64,000 nt of DNA from Gammaproteobacteria bacterium (GCA_019911805.1 JAIOJV010000048.1:53197-117196); one strand, 5' to 3'. Counted from the stretch's first letter, positions 46,217 to 54,358 are shown. The notes: a model not told the origin generated them from the sequence alone. Numbers and translations are program-made.

Positions 46217-46606
46217 TCAGAAGCTCATGATGACGTCCTGTTCTTCCATGATGGAAGCCAGGGCATCTTTATCCAAAACCTCGACCGGGACGATCAGATC
46301 ATCGGCAGTCAGGCCGCGTGATTCCAGAGATTCTTTTGCCACATACAGCTTCTCGATATCGTAGCCCTCGAGCGCGCGATAGGTCGGCGAGAAGTTTTTC
46401 ATGCCGATGCCCTTGGTATCCTGCCCCTTCTTGAGCTGGTAGACACCGTCATCCATGAATACCAGGCTGACGTCCTGATCGAACGCCGCGGCAATCAACA
46501 CCACTTCCAGGGACTCCAGCGCGTAGATGCTCCCGTAAGGTGCCTTGCGGTTCAGATACATGAATTTCTTGACGGGACCTTCGTCTTCTTCCCACGGTTC
46601 TGCCAT
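46217..46606 (-). CDS. dsrF: DsrF subunit of DsrEFH
   Basis: 129 residues, TusC-like (KKFMYLNRKAPYGSIYALESLEVVLIAAAF, VSLVFMDDGVYQLKKGQDT). No cysteine needed for function is expected in this subunit. ATG at 46606. Immediately downstream of dsrE (15 bp). Confidence 0.95.
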   Translation of the reverse strand: MAEPWEEDEGPVKKFMYLNRKAPYGSIYALESLEVVLIAAAFDQDVSLVFMDDGVYQLKKGQDTKGIGMKNFSPTYRALEGYDIEKLYVAKESLESRGLTADDLIVPVEVLDKDALASIMEEQDVIMSF

Positions 46607-46621
46607 GTCTATAGCCTTCTG

Positions 46622-47014
46622 TCAGTCACCAAATACAACCAGGCGTTCTGCCTGGATCCCAGCTTCGACCAACTGGCCGAGGCCGGAGATACGAAAGCCG
46701 GGAGCGATATTATCGCCATCCTTGCCCTGGCGCTTGGCCTCGTTCTCGTCGAGGATGCCACGGCGCTGGGCGGCTGCGATGCACACCACCAGGTCCATGC
46801 TGTGCTCTGCAGCCAGCTTGGTCCATTCAGCAGTGATATTGCGATCGTCCTGCGGCGGCACGGCGAGACGCGTGCCGTTGTTCACCCCGTCGTGATAGAA
46901 GAACACGCGGAAGATCTCATGTCCCTTTTCCACAGCGGCCCTGACAAACTGCAGGGCACTGTCGGAAGCCTGATGCTGGTAAGGCCCTTCGTTAACCAAT
47001 ACTGCTAGTTTCAT
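46622..47014 (-). CDS. dsrE: DsrE subunit of DsrEFH
   Basis: 130 residues, TusD-like. The active-site cysteine in DLVVCIAAAQRRG falls exactly at residue 78, the number known for Allochromatium DsrE, where it is the persulfide-carrying residue. ATG at 47014. It lies 147 bp after dsrB, with a strong hairpin in the gap. Confidence 0.97.
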   Translation of the reverse strand: MKLAVLVNEGPYQHQASDSALQFVRAAVEKGHEIFRVFFYHDGVNNGTRLAVPPQDDRNITAEWTKLAAEHSMDLVVCIAAAQRRGILDENEAKRQGKDGDNIAPGFRISGLGQLVEAGIQAERLVVFGD

Positions 47015-47071
47015 AGCGCGACTGTCCTTAAAAACAGTGTGTGTCAGAAAGCATTATGTTGCTCGGGTTGT

Positions 47072-47098
47072 GTTGCGGCCGGATTCTCCGGCCGCAAC
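47072..47098 (-). terminator. 12-bp hairpin between dsrB and dsrE
   Basis: GTTGCGGCCGGA-ttc-TCCGGCCGCAAC is a perfect 12-bp stem with a three-base loop. No U-run follows on either strand. Position after dsrAB suggests mRNA 3'-end stabilisation, processing or attenuation before dsrE. Confidence 0.65.
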
Positions 47099-47161
47099 TC
47101 CCACCCCTAACATCGAATACTACTGTGTTCCCACGTCTGTCGCCTTGATCTAGATCTAGTG

Positions 47162-48238
47162 TCAGAAGCGGATATGCGTCGACGCATTGAGGCTGTTACG
47201 AGCCCCCGTCCAGTTGTCGATGTGGTACTTGGTGAACGGCAGCCCCGTGACCTCGAAGAAGCGCGGCCAGCCGATGCGCTCGATCCAGTCATTGATGCGC
47301 TCCCAATCACGCGCGCCCTCCCGATAGGCCTTCAAGATCTGCTTGACGATGGCAGTCGCTTCCGGCCAGCGCGGCGGATTGTTGGGGATGCCAGCGGCCA
47401 CCAGCTTCTGGAAGGTCGGCTTACCACGCGCATTGGAGTGATTGCCGCCGACCCAGACGGCCAGCTTGGTGTGCTCGGCGTCGTTGATCTGCATCGGTGG
47501 ACAGGGCGGATAGCAGGCGCCGCAGCAGATGCATTTCTTTTCGTCCACTTCCAGCGATGCCTTGCCATTGACCAGGGCCGGACGAATCGCGGCGACGGGG
47601 CAACGGGCGACGACGGAGGGGCGTTCGCAGACGTTGGACACCAGGTCGTGATTGATCTTCGGTGGCTTGGTGTGCTGTATGTTGATCGCAATATCACCCT
47701 GGCCGCCGCAGTTGATCTGGCAGCAGGATGTGGTGATGTGTACGCGATTCGGCATACGGCAGTTGCGGAAGTCGTCGATCAACTCATCCATCATGGCCTT
47801 GACGACGCCCGAGGCGTCGGTGCCCGGGATGTCGCAGTGCAACCAGCCCTGGGTGTGGGACATGCTGGAAATGGAGTTGGCGGTACCGCCGACAACGAAG
47901 CCAGCTTCCTCCAGGGCCTGGATCAGCGGTTCGACCTTGGCCTCATCGGCCACCATATATTCAATGTTCGAGCGCAGGGTGAAGCGGACATACCCCTCGC
48001 CGTAGGTGTCGCCGATCTCACACAGCTTGCGCAGCGTGAAGATATCGAGGATGCGCTGGGTCCCGGCCTTGACGGTCCAGATCTTGTCGGCACTGTGGGC
48101 GACGTGGAGCAACACGCCAGGGCGCGGATGCTCATGGTACTTCCAGTTGCCGTAGTTTTTGATCATTACCGGATGCATGTACTGAAACCCATCGGGGCAT
48201 CCGGATTCGATTGGCGGACGCATATCTGCTAATGCCAT
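47162..48238 (-). CDS. dsrB: DsrB, dissimilatory sulfite reductase beta subunit
   Basis: 358 residues. Siroheme/4Fe-4S ligand region TTSCCQINCGGQGDIAINI and a ferredoxin insert CICCGACYPPCPP. Pairs with DsrA as an alpha2beta2 enzyme that works in the oxidative direction here. ATG at 48238 preceded by AGGAGACGACC. The C-terminus ends NASTHIRF. Confidence 0.98.
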   Translation of the reverse strand: MALADMRPPIESGCPDGFQYMHPVMIKNYGNWKYHEHPRPGVLLHVAHSADKIWTVKAGTQRILDIFTLRKLCEIGDTYGEGYVRFTLRSNIEYMVADEAKVEPLIQALEEAGFVVGGTANSISSMSHTQGWLHCDIPGTDASGVVKAMMDELIDDFRNCRMPNRVHITTSCCQINCGGQGDIAINIQHTKPPKINHDLVSNVCERPSVVARCPVAAIRPALVNGKASLEVDEKKCICCGACYPPCPPMQINDAEHTKLAVWVGGNHSNARGKPTFQKLVAAGIPNNPPRWPEATAIVKQILKAYREGARDWERINDWIERIGWPRFFEVTGLPFTKYHIDNWTGARNSLNASTHIRF

Positions 48239-48280
48239 GGTCGTCTCCTGAATTCTGTATCACAATTCTTTGATCGGTGG

Positions 48281-48303
48281 GGGGCGACCCTGCAGGTCGC
48301 CCC
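48281..48303 (-). promoter_or_regulatory. 9-bp hairpin between dsrA and dsrB
   Basis: GGGGCGACC-ctgca-GGTCGCCCC in the 108-bp dsrA-dsrB gap. Too far upstream of the dsrB ribosome site to occlude it and without a U-run, so more likely an mRNA structural or processing element than a terminator. Confidence 0.5.
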
Positions 48304-48346
48304 TCGGCCTGTGCCGTGTGGATCACGAGAGATCCGTATCGGGCTG

Positions 48347-49609
48347 TCAGGCGCTGGCACGCTTCTCTTCCTGCTTGCGCGCGAACCACTTCTCGGCTTC
48401 CTCGTCCCAGCCGTCCATACGGACGTAGGAGCTCTGGCGCGGGTTGTTGACCATGTTCGGATCAACATCGACGCCGATGCCTTCGAGGAAATTCACAAGA
48501 CCGATACGCTCGATCATCTCGCCGCAGCGCTCATGCTCCAGCCCGTTCTCGGCCCAGAAGTCGATGATGTTCTCGCCCAACTCGACGATGCGGTCGTAAT
48601 CCTCTTCGGTCTCCATCTTCATGAAGGGGATCACCACAGTACCCATCAGATCACCGATCTTCAGGGTGCGCTTGCCACCGACCAGGATGGTCACGCCCTT
48701 GTCATCGCCGGGGCTCAGGGCCTTGGGCATGACGTTGAGGCAGTGCATGCAGCGAACACAATTGCGGTCATCGACGGTCAGGGTATCGTCGGCGTTCAGT
48801 GTCAGCGCCTGGGTCGGGCAACGCGAGGTGACGTTGTCGATGACGTACTGACGGCCCTTCAGGGCGACGAAGGCCTTTACTTCGGTCTGGTCGACCTTCA
48901 TGTCGTCGCGCCAGGTGCCGATGATCGCGAAGTCGGAACGCTCGATGGCATTCTGACAGTCGTTCGGGCAGCCCGAGACCTTGAACTTGAACTTGTAGGG
49001 CAACGCCGGACGGTGCACATCATCGGTAAAGCGGTTCAACAGGCGGCGATGGATGTGATGTTCCGAGCAGCAACTCTGTTCGCAGCGGGCGGCACCGACG
49101 CAGGACATGCCGGTACGCACGCACGGACCTGCACCACCCAGATCCCAGCCGTATTCATTGATCTCGTCGAAGAAGTGCTGGGTGCCTTGGGTATCGGTAC
49201 CGATGAACATGATGTTGCCGGTCTGACCGTGGAAGGTCACCAGGCCGGAGCCGTGCTTCTCCCAGCTGTCACCCAGCTTGCGGAGCATGTCGGTGGTGTA
49301 GAAGTTGCCGGCGGGCGGCTGGACGCGGAGGGTATGGAACTCCTTGGTTTCGGGGAAGGCGGTGGCGACTTCGGAGAAGCGGGGAATGATACCGCCGCCG
49401 TAGCCGAACACGGACACCGTGCCACCCTTCCAATAGCCCTTGCGCGTTTCGTACGAGTGCTCCAGCTGACCCAGCAGTGAGTTGGCCATACCGCGAATGC
49501 GCTCGTTGTCGTGCTGATCTCGTAACCGCTTGATGCCCGATACGAAGCTCGGCCAGGGGCCGTTTTCCAGTTCGTCGAGCATCGGAGTTTCATGGTGTTT
49601 GTTAGCCAT
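48347..49609 (-). CDS. dsrA: DsrA, dissimilatory sulfite reductase alpha subunit
   Basis: 420 residues. Cluster/siroheme ligands in CVGAARCEQSCC and SGCPNDCQNA, a ferredoxin insert with CVRCMHCLNVMPKA, and the N-terminal LENGPWPSFVSGIKRL common to oxidative DsrA proteins. ATG at 49609 with GAGGAG 6 bp upstream. First gene of the dsr operon. Confidence 0.98.
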   Translation of the reverse strand: MANKHHETPMLDELENGPWPSFVSGIKRLRDQHDNERIRGMANSLLGQLEHSYETRKGYWKGGTVSVFGYGGGIIPRFSEVATAFPETKEFHTLRVQPPAGNFYTTDMLRKLGDSWEKHGSGLVTFHGQTGNIMFIGTDTQGTQHFFDEINEYGWDLGGAGPCVRTGMSCVGAARCEQSCCSEHHIHRRLLNRFTDDVHRPALPYKFKFKVSGCPNDCQNAIERSDFAIIGTWRDDMKVDQTEVKAFVALKGRQYVIDNVTSRCPTQALTLNADDTLTVDDRNCVRCMHCLNVMPKALSPGDDKGVTILVGGKRTLKIGDLMGTVVIPFMKMETEEDYDRIVELGENIIDFWAENGLEHERCGEMIERIGLVNFLEGIGVDVDPNMVNNPRQSSYVRMDGWDEEAEKWFARKQEEKRASA

Positions 49610-50081
49610 GGCAGTCTCCTCAGGATTTTGTGATGGCAGGTTGTGCGATGAGATGAGCGGATCAGCCTTCCCGGCTGGCCCAGAACATCCCTGGTTAATC
49701 TTAACGCTATTTCCGACTGTAAAACCCTACATGGACAGCCTGTACCCAGGAAATACTAAACTATATCGAGGTTAATACCCCCAGGTACCTGTGCGAAGCA
49801 GTCTAGGGCTGTGGTCGCGGAGAAAATACCCTACCCATGGGGTGTTTCGCGGCTGGCAGCCTATCCCAAAAGAGGTAACCGGGCAATCGAACCATCTCCA
49901 CGCCCGCGGTGACGGATTTCTGTCTGTTGCATACCCCGTCAGGTAATTAAGTGCTCACTTATATGCTTACGTGACCTTCCAGAATGGAATTACCCCGGAA
50001 ACCCTGGAATATCTGGCCGAAGCAGTCTGTATCGTACACTATGCGCATCGCCGCCGTTTGACCAAGGTGACCGCACCGTTA
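49610..50081. promoter_or_regulatory. Divergent control region between dsrA and the TauD-like gene
   Basis: 472 bp without a credible gene. It must hold the dsrA promoter (minus) and that of the plus-strand accessory cluster. On the minus strand a weak TTTACA (near 49719-49724) lies about 17 bp from a poor GATTAA. A palindrome CAGGTACCTG is at 49782-49791, and TACCC repeats at 49743, 49776, 49827 and 49832 include TACCCAT (49832-49838), which fits the NarL heptamer consensus TACYYMT. Promoter boxes are only tentative. Confidence 0.5.
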
Positions 50082-51026
50082 ATGAATACTCTCGATCCCT
50101 GCCCATTCCAACCTGACAGCACACGCGCCTATCGGGAATGGCGTGCGCGCAAGCTGGATGCGTATCCGTCGAGCGTTGCGGAACTGATGGTGCCGATCGG
50201 CGAGCTCGCGGCGCCATCGGCGGAGGAGTGTGCGGCGGTCGTGGCGGCCTGCCGACGCGCCAATCTGGCGGTGGTGACGACACGGCCGGGGGGGGTCGAC
50301 AAAGCGGCTGTCCGCGACTTTGGCCGCTATTTCGGCCTCCACGCACTGGATGCCAATCTGCACGCCGACCCTGACGGGATCAGCGCCCTGCACGTCGCAG
50401 AGGCCGGTGAGCGACGCGACTACATCCCTTATACCAATCGGGCATTGAACTGGCACACCGACGGCTACTACAACGAACCGGGCCAATGGGTGCACGCCTT
50501 CATTATCTTCTGCGCCCAGGACGCGGCCGAGGGCGGCGAGAATCAACTGCTGGATCACGAGATCGCCTACATACTATTGCGTGATGCCGATCCCCGTCTG
50601 ATCGAAGCGCTGATGCACCCGCGCGCCCTGACCATACCGGCCAACATCGAGCAGGGTGTGGAGATTCGAGGTGAGGAGACCGGCCCGGTGTTTTCGGTTG
50701 ATTCCAAACGTGGCAGCCTCCATATGCGTTACAGTGCGCGGACCCGCAACGTCCGCTGGCGCGACGATCCGATGACACGGGCCGCCAGGGAATTTCTGGT
50801 GAATCTGTGGGAAAACGGCAGTGCGCATGCCTACCACCATCGGCTGATGCCAGGGCAGGGCATCATTTGCAATAATGTGTTGCATAGCCGTACGGCGTTT
50901 TGCGACGATCCCGCCAACGGTCGGACACGACTGATGTACCGCGCGCGCTATTACGACCGCATCGCCGGCACCGAGACCACCCGGGGCTGTGCGGGTCTTT
51001 CAATGAACGCCCCAATGACCGTATGA
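50082..51026 (+). CDS. TauD/TfdA-family 2-oxoglutarate/Fe(II) dioxygenase
   Basis: 314 residues from the ATG at 50082 (an in-frame GTG at 49971 would add 37 unlikely residues). The iron motif HTD is in LNWHTDGYYN, and the distal His and 2-oxoglutarate Arg are probably in CNNVLHSR and RTRLMYRARYYDR. FGLHALDANLHADPDGIS precedes the iron site. The substrate is unknown; family members hydroxylate taurine, alkylsulfates and other small molecules. Divergent from dsrA. Confidence 0.85.
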   Translation: MNTLDPCPFQPDSTRAYREWRARKLDAYPSSVAELMVPIGELAAPSAEECAAVVAACRRANLAVVTTRPGGVDKAAVRDFGRYFGLHALDANLHADPDGISALHVAEAGERRDYIPYTNRALNWHTDGYYNEPGQWVHAFIIFCAQDAAEGGENQLLDHEIAYILLRDADPRLIEALMHPRALTIPANIEQGVEIRGEETGPVFSVDSKRGSLHMRYSARTRNVRWRDDPMTRAAREFLVNLWENGSAHAYHHRLMPGQGIICNNVLHSRTAFCDDPANGRTRLMYRARYYDRIAGTETTRGCAGLSMNAPMTV

Positions 51027-51055
51027 CGCGGTATTGACCCGGAGGCAGACAGAGC

Positions 51056-51247
51056 ATGCTGTGGTTGAGTGAGATTCTTTTGCAGGAACACGACATGACG
51101 TCATTCAAACAGTTGGTCGAGGCGGTCAAGGTTCGCGCCCACAACGGTGAGATGTTCTTCCGGATCGACGTGAAACCGCCGTTCCAGGACACCCCGGGAG
51201 ACTGGGAGGATCGCCTGGAAGCGGCTTTTTCCTCGGCGTCGCGCTAG
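51056..51247 (+). CDS. Small conserved protein, unknown function
   Basis: 63 residues from the ATG at 51056 (GGAGG 10 bp upstream), or 50 from the ATG at 51095 (MTSFKQLVEAVKVRAHNGEM; AGGA 8 bp upstream). No recognised domain. The part from residue 14 has a mixed helix/strand pattern (FFRIDVKPPFQDTPGDWEDRLEAAF). Sits 30 bp before the Cas6-like gene, so it is likely cotranscribed with it. Confidence 0.65.
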   Translation: MLWLSEILLQEHDMTSFKQLVEAVKVRAHNGEMFFRIDVKPPFQDTPGDWEDRLEAAFSSASR

Positions 51248-51277
51248 CCGCACGCCCGGGAGGTGAGGTAAACAGCC

Positions 51278-51964
51278 ATGTTCTGGCAAGAGGAAAAAGA
51301 GACGATACCGGCCTTCGTTGTGCCGGACGACATCGTCGACCTGAGTTTCGCGCTGGGCTGCAAGTGCCTGCCGATGGATCATGCCTATGCGCTGTCCGAG
51401 GCCTTGCAGCGGGCGCTGCCCTGGCTGGCGGAGGAGGCCGACGTGGGGTTGCACCTGATTCACGGTGCCGAATCCGGCAATGGCTGGTACCGTCCCGAGG
51501 AGACGGAAGACGCCATCATCTACCTGTCGCGGCGCACCCGCATGAGTCTGCGCCTGTCGAAGGAACGTATCGACGCGGCCGCCGCACTCCAGGGGACCGT
51601 GCTGGATATCGCCGGTCACCCGCTCGAGATCGGCGCCCCCACGGTGAGGAAGCTCTGTTCGCTGCCCACGCTGTTCGCCCGCCATGTGATCGCCGATGCC
51701 GACCTCAGCGAGCCGGCCTTCCTGGAGCAGGCCGCGGCCGAACTCCGCAACCTCGACATCCGGGTCACCAAGCTGATGTGCGGTATGAGCCATACGCTGC
51801 GCGGCCCCGACGGCGTCACGCACACCCGCAGTGTGATGGTTGCGGACCTCGACCCCGAACAATCGGTGCGCCTGCAGCAGAGCGGTATCGGTCCGGGGCG
51901 CAAGATCGGCTGCGGGCTGTTTATTCCTCACAAGGGTATTAAACCGGTGAGAGAAACACAGTAA
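51278..51964 (+). CDS. Cas6/Cmx6-like RNA endonuclease homologue (stand-alone)
   Basis: 228 residues. I recognise it as resembling the type I-MYXAN Cas6/Cmx6 family (TIGR02807) by recollection of family consensus: VVDL-like start (DDIVDLSFALGCKCLPMDHAYALSEAL), HLIHGAESGNGWYRP, LSRRTRMSLRL, TLFARHVI and the glycine-rich loop GIGPGRKIGCGLFIPHKGI near the C-terminus. His35 in PMDHAYAL is in the place of the catalytic Cas6 His. Cas6 cleaves hairpins in CRISPR RNA, but no other cas gene or array is in this window. It sits in a dsr-linked cluster between a small protein and a DsrC paralogue. Conserved identity good, function in this setting inferred. Confidence 0.75.
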   Translation: MFWQEEKETIPAFVVPDDIVDLSFALGCKCLPMDHAYALSEALQRALPWLAEEADVGLHLIHGAESGNGWYRPEETEDAIIYLSRRTRMSLRLSKERIDAAAALQGTVLDIAGHPLEIGAPTVRKLCSLPTLFARHVIADADLSEPAFLEQAAAELRNLDIRVTKLMCGMSHTLRGPDGVTHTRSVMVADLDPEQSVRLQQSGIGPGRKIGCGLFIPHKGIKPVRETQ

Positions 51965-52045
51965 AATTGCCGCTCTCGAGGTCGGGCAGGTGCCCATTGA
52001 ATTATTGAATCTTCATTAGTACATCGCTACAACTAGGGGAAAACA

Positions 52046-52384
52046 ATGGCAATTGAGTTCGACGGGAAATCCATTGAAACCACGGAAACTGGCTTCCTGT
52101 GTAATACGGACGATTGGGAGGAGGGGTTGGCCCACGTGATCGCGAAGGAAGAACAGATCGAGCTGACACCGAAGCATTGGGATGTCATCAACTATCTGCG
52201 CGAGGCCTATTTCGAAGAGAGTGGCCACCAGCCCAATAACCGCGAGCTGGTCAAGGAGATGGGCAACCGTTGGTCGGCCAAGATCCAGAGCAAGGACCTC
52301 TTCGATCTCTTTCCGGGCAACCCCAGCAAGCAGGCGGGGCGCATCGCGGGCCTGCCGGAGAGCATGCGCAAGGGCGGCTATTGA
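52046..52384 (+). CDS. DsrC/TusE-like protein lacking both C-terminal cysteines
   Basis: 112 residues, DsrC fold (MAIEFDGKSIETTETGFL, LTPKHWDVINYLREAYFEESG, KDLFDLFPGNPSKQAGRIAGLP). The position of the first arm cysteine (KQACKYAGL in the dsrC of this window) reads KQAGRIAGL, and the C-terminus is SMRKGGY with no penultimate Cys. Such cysteine-less members have been called RspA and cannot carry sulfur in the known way; a regulatory or DsrC-mimic role is inferred. AGGGGA lies before the ATG. Confidence 0.9.
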   Translation: MAIEFDGKSIETTETGFLCNTDDWEEGLAHVIAKEEQIELTPKHWDVINYLREAYFEESGHQPNNRELVKEMGNRWSAKIQSKDLFDLFPGNPSKQAGRIAGLPESMRKGGY

Positions 52385-52517
52385 TCCCGGTTCACGGGTG
52401 CTGCCCGATAGGGATATAGCCTCGCCCGGGCAGGGGCACTATAGTGCTGCCAGCCCGCGCGGGAGCGTTTCATAGTGAATACCAGAGGCACGGCTGATTG
52501 TGCCGGAGGCGAGAAAG

Positions 52518-52721
52518 ATGAGCGAAAAATCCAAGTTGATCAAAGAAATGATTGAGCTGCAGAAAAAATTCACGGCCTATGAGCAGGCGCAGGGCGTGAC
52601 GCAGGAAGAATACTACGCGCCGGAATCCGGCCATCTGCTCGATGGTTATCGTCAGCAGTATCAGAAATTGGCGGATAAGGTGATCGACATCGCCCATGCC
52701 GAGAAGGGTTCGCAGCGCTGA
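52518..52721 (+). CDS. Small charged helical protein
   Basis: 67 residues from the ATG at 52518, GGAGG 9 bp upstream. Mostly charged helix (MSEKSKLIKEMIELQKKFTAYEQ, then GYRQQYQKLADKVIDIAHAEKG). No recognised domain; no signal or membrane segment. Last gene of the unit before a strong terminator. Confidence 0.7.
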   Translation: MSEKSKLIKEMIELQKKFTAYEQAQGVTQEEYYAPESGHLLDGYRQQYQKLADKVIDIAHAEKGSQR

Positions 52722-52740
52722 GTAACCCGCTTGCGTACTG

Positions 52741-52766
52741 AAAAAGGCCGCGTGAGCGGCCTTTTT
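52741..52766 (+). terminator. Rho-independent terminator after the dsr-linked accessory cluster
   Basis: AAAAAGGCCGC-gtga-GCGGCCTTTTT: 11-bp stem, tetraloop and a U-tract. It closes the plus-strand unit that begins at 50082. Confidence 0.9.
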
Positions 52767-52871
52767 CGTGTGTGTCCCGCGGCGTCCGGTCCCACTGAGC
52801 CTTACGGATTCGCGGTACGCTCCCCGTGCCACGCGATCGGATAACGCTCAACAGGCTGTGCATGCCGCCGT

Positions 52872-53546
52872 TCAGACGTCCGCCCACATGCGCACCAGGT
52901 TTGCATAGCTGTTGCTGATCCAGGCGGTCTCCTGCGCCTCGGGCTGCGTAATCAGTAATGCCTCGCGCGCCTGCCAGAGCTGATACAGCAGCTCACGCTG
53001 ACCCGGGTCGCGCACCATGCTCTGCGCCCAGGTCACTGCCACCAGGCGTTCGCCGCGGGTAACGGCATCGATGCGATGCAGGCTCGACGACGGATACAGG
53101 ACGGCGTCGCCGGCGGCGAGTTTTATCGGCTGCGCGCCATAGCTGCTGCAGATCACCAGCTCACCGCCGTCGTAATCGGCAGCATCGTTGAGGAATATCG
53201 TCGTCGATACGTCGGAGCGGTATTGTTCACCCGCCGGCCCCATGACGGGATCGTCGATGTGATCACCGTACTGCATACCCTCGCTATAGCGCGCGTAATA
53301 GGGTGAGGCGATGCGCCGCGGCAGCACCGCCTTCTGATACAGGGGATGGCGGACCAGGCAGCCCATGACGATGTTGTTCAGCGCCGCGTACAGCTCGGCC
53401 TCCTGGACCAACTCTTCGTTCTGTTTGACCCGCTGCGCCTCCAGGCCGGCGGATAGTTTGCCATCCCTGAAGCTGCCGCGCGCGAGCAGCGTGCGGACGC
53501 GCTGTAGTTGTGGTTCAGGAATGACCTTCGAAATCGTCAGCAACAT
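52872..53546 (-). CDS. PKHD-type Fe(II)/2-oxoglutarate hydroxylase (YbiX-like)
   Basis: 224 residues from the ATG at 53546. The family pieces MLLTISKVIPEPQLQRVR, YYARYSEGMQYGDHIDDPVM (HxD), YDGGELVICSSYGAQPIKL and the distal LHRIDAVTRGERLVAVTWAQS are present. PKHD-type enzymes hydroxylate unknown protein or small-molecule targets and often follow TonB receptors; none is present here. Confidence 0.93.
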   Translation of the reverse strand: MLLTISKVIPEPQLQRVRTLLARGSFRDGKLSAGLEAQRVKQNEELVQEAELYAALNNIVMGCLVRHPLYQKAVLPRRIASPYYARYSEGMQYGDHIDDPVMGPAGEQYRSDVSTTIFLNDAADYDGGELVICSSYGAQPIKLAAGDAVLYPSSSLHRIDAVTRGERLVAVTWAQSMVRDPGQRELLYQLWQAREALLITQPEAQETAWISNSYANLVRMWADV

Positions 53547-53651
53547 CGATGTTTCCCCTGGCTTCACGGCTGCGGGTAAAATAGCCGGACGGCGCCGCGG
53601 TGTCGATGTATCCGCGCCCGGCCGCACACACACGAGGGAGACACCCGGAAG

Positions 53652-53978
53652 ATGAAACTGAACGTGATGATCGATGATCAGACCTACCCGATCGAGGTGC
53701 CGCCCGCCATCGTCGCGGAGGCGGAGGATTTCTTCGCCACGCTCGACCGCGATATGGACAAGGGCTACCAGATGAGCCGGGTCTGGGTCGACAATCCCGA
53801 TCGGATGCAGCGCTGCCAGATCGTCGCCGACCGCATCCTGGACGCCCTCCATCGCGAGAACGAACAGCTCGGCGTCATGATGGCCGCGTACATCCTCGCG
53901 CGCATGCCGGGCGTGACGGAAGTGTACCTGAGCACCGAAGGTGACATGCTCGAACACGAGCTCGTCATCGGCCGCTGA
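53652..53978 (+). CDS. Conserved hypothetical protein
   Basis: 108 residues, MKLNVMIDDQTYPIEVPPAIV onwards. Cytoplasmic, acidic, with one Cys in PDRMQRCQIVADRIL. It looks like a small conserved protein of sulfur oxidisers by recollection, but I cannot name a domain. Followed at 17 bp by the next hypothetical, so probably bicistronic. Confidence 0.75.
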   Translation: MKLNVMIDDQTYPIEVPPAIVAEAEDFFATLDRDMDKGYQMSRVWVDNPDRMQRCQIVADRILDALHRENEQLGVMMAAYILARMPGVTEVYLSTEGDMLEHELVIGR

Positions 53979-53995
53979 GTCCCGGGGGATGCCGC

Positions 53996-54358
53996 ATGGC
54001 CGATCTCTTCAGCATGACGGTGCCGCTGCTGATCCGCACACCGGCCGGCACCCGCCACATCATGATCGAGTATTTTCCCCTGGTCGAAGAGAGCGGCCTG
54101 GTCTATTTCGAGCCCTACTGGCATCTGCAACGCCCCGCCTCCCAGGCGATCCATCGCATCGTCGGCGAGGTCCGCGGCGATGGTCCGTGGAAGGTCGGCG
54201 ACCACGTCGTGACGGTGCTCGGCTGCCACGGGACCGATCCTCAGCTGGCGAATACGTTCTCCGACTGGCAGTCGTATCTGCAGACGGGGGCGCCCGGCTA
54301 CCCTGAACGGGGTGCGATCCTGGCGCTGGCCGCAGCGCGCGGTGCGCGTATCGTCTGA
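53996..54358 (+). CDS. Conserved hypothetical protein
   Basis: 120 residues, MADLFSMTVPLLIRTPAGTR onwards. No signal, no membrane segment, no recognised domain. Contains one cysteine in TVLGCHGTD, His-flanked. Coupled by position to the gene before it and convergent with the GNAT gene. Confidence 0.7.
   Translation: MADLFSMTVPLLIRTPAGTRHIMIEYFPLVEESGLVYFEPYWHLQRPASQAIHRIVGEVRGDGPWKVGDHVVTVLGCHGTDPQLANTFSDWQSYLQTGAPGYPERGAILALAAARGARIV

Noticed and set aside
49719..49750. Sigma-70 promoter for dsrA
   Set aside because: TTTACA is acceptable but the paired -10 is poor (three of six matches), so no separate promoter feature is claimed.
49971..50081. N-terminal extension of the TauD-like protein
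   Set aside because: It would start at a GTG with no good ribosome site and the 37 extra residues look non-coding; ATG at 50082 preferred.
50000..53000. CRISPR array expected near a Cas6-like gene
   Set aside because: No regularly spaced direct repeats were found here or elsewhere in the window.
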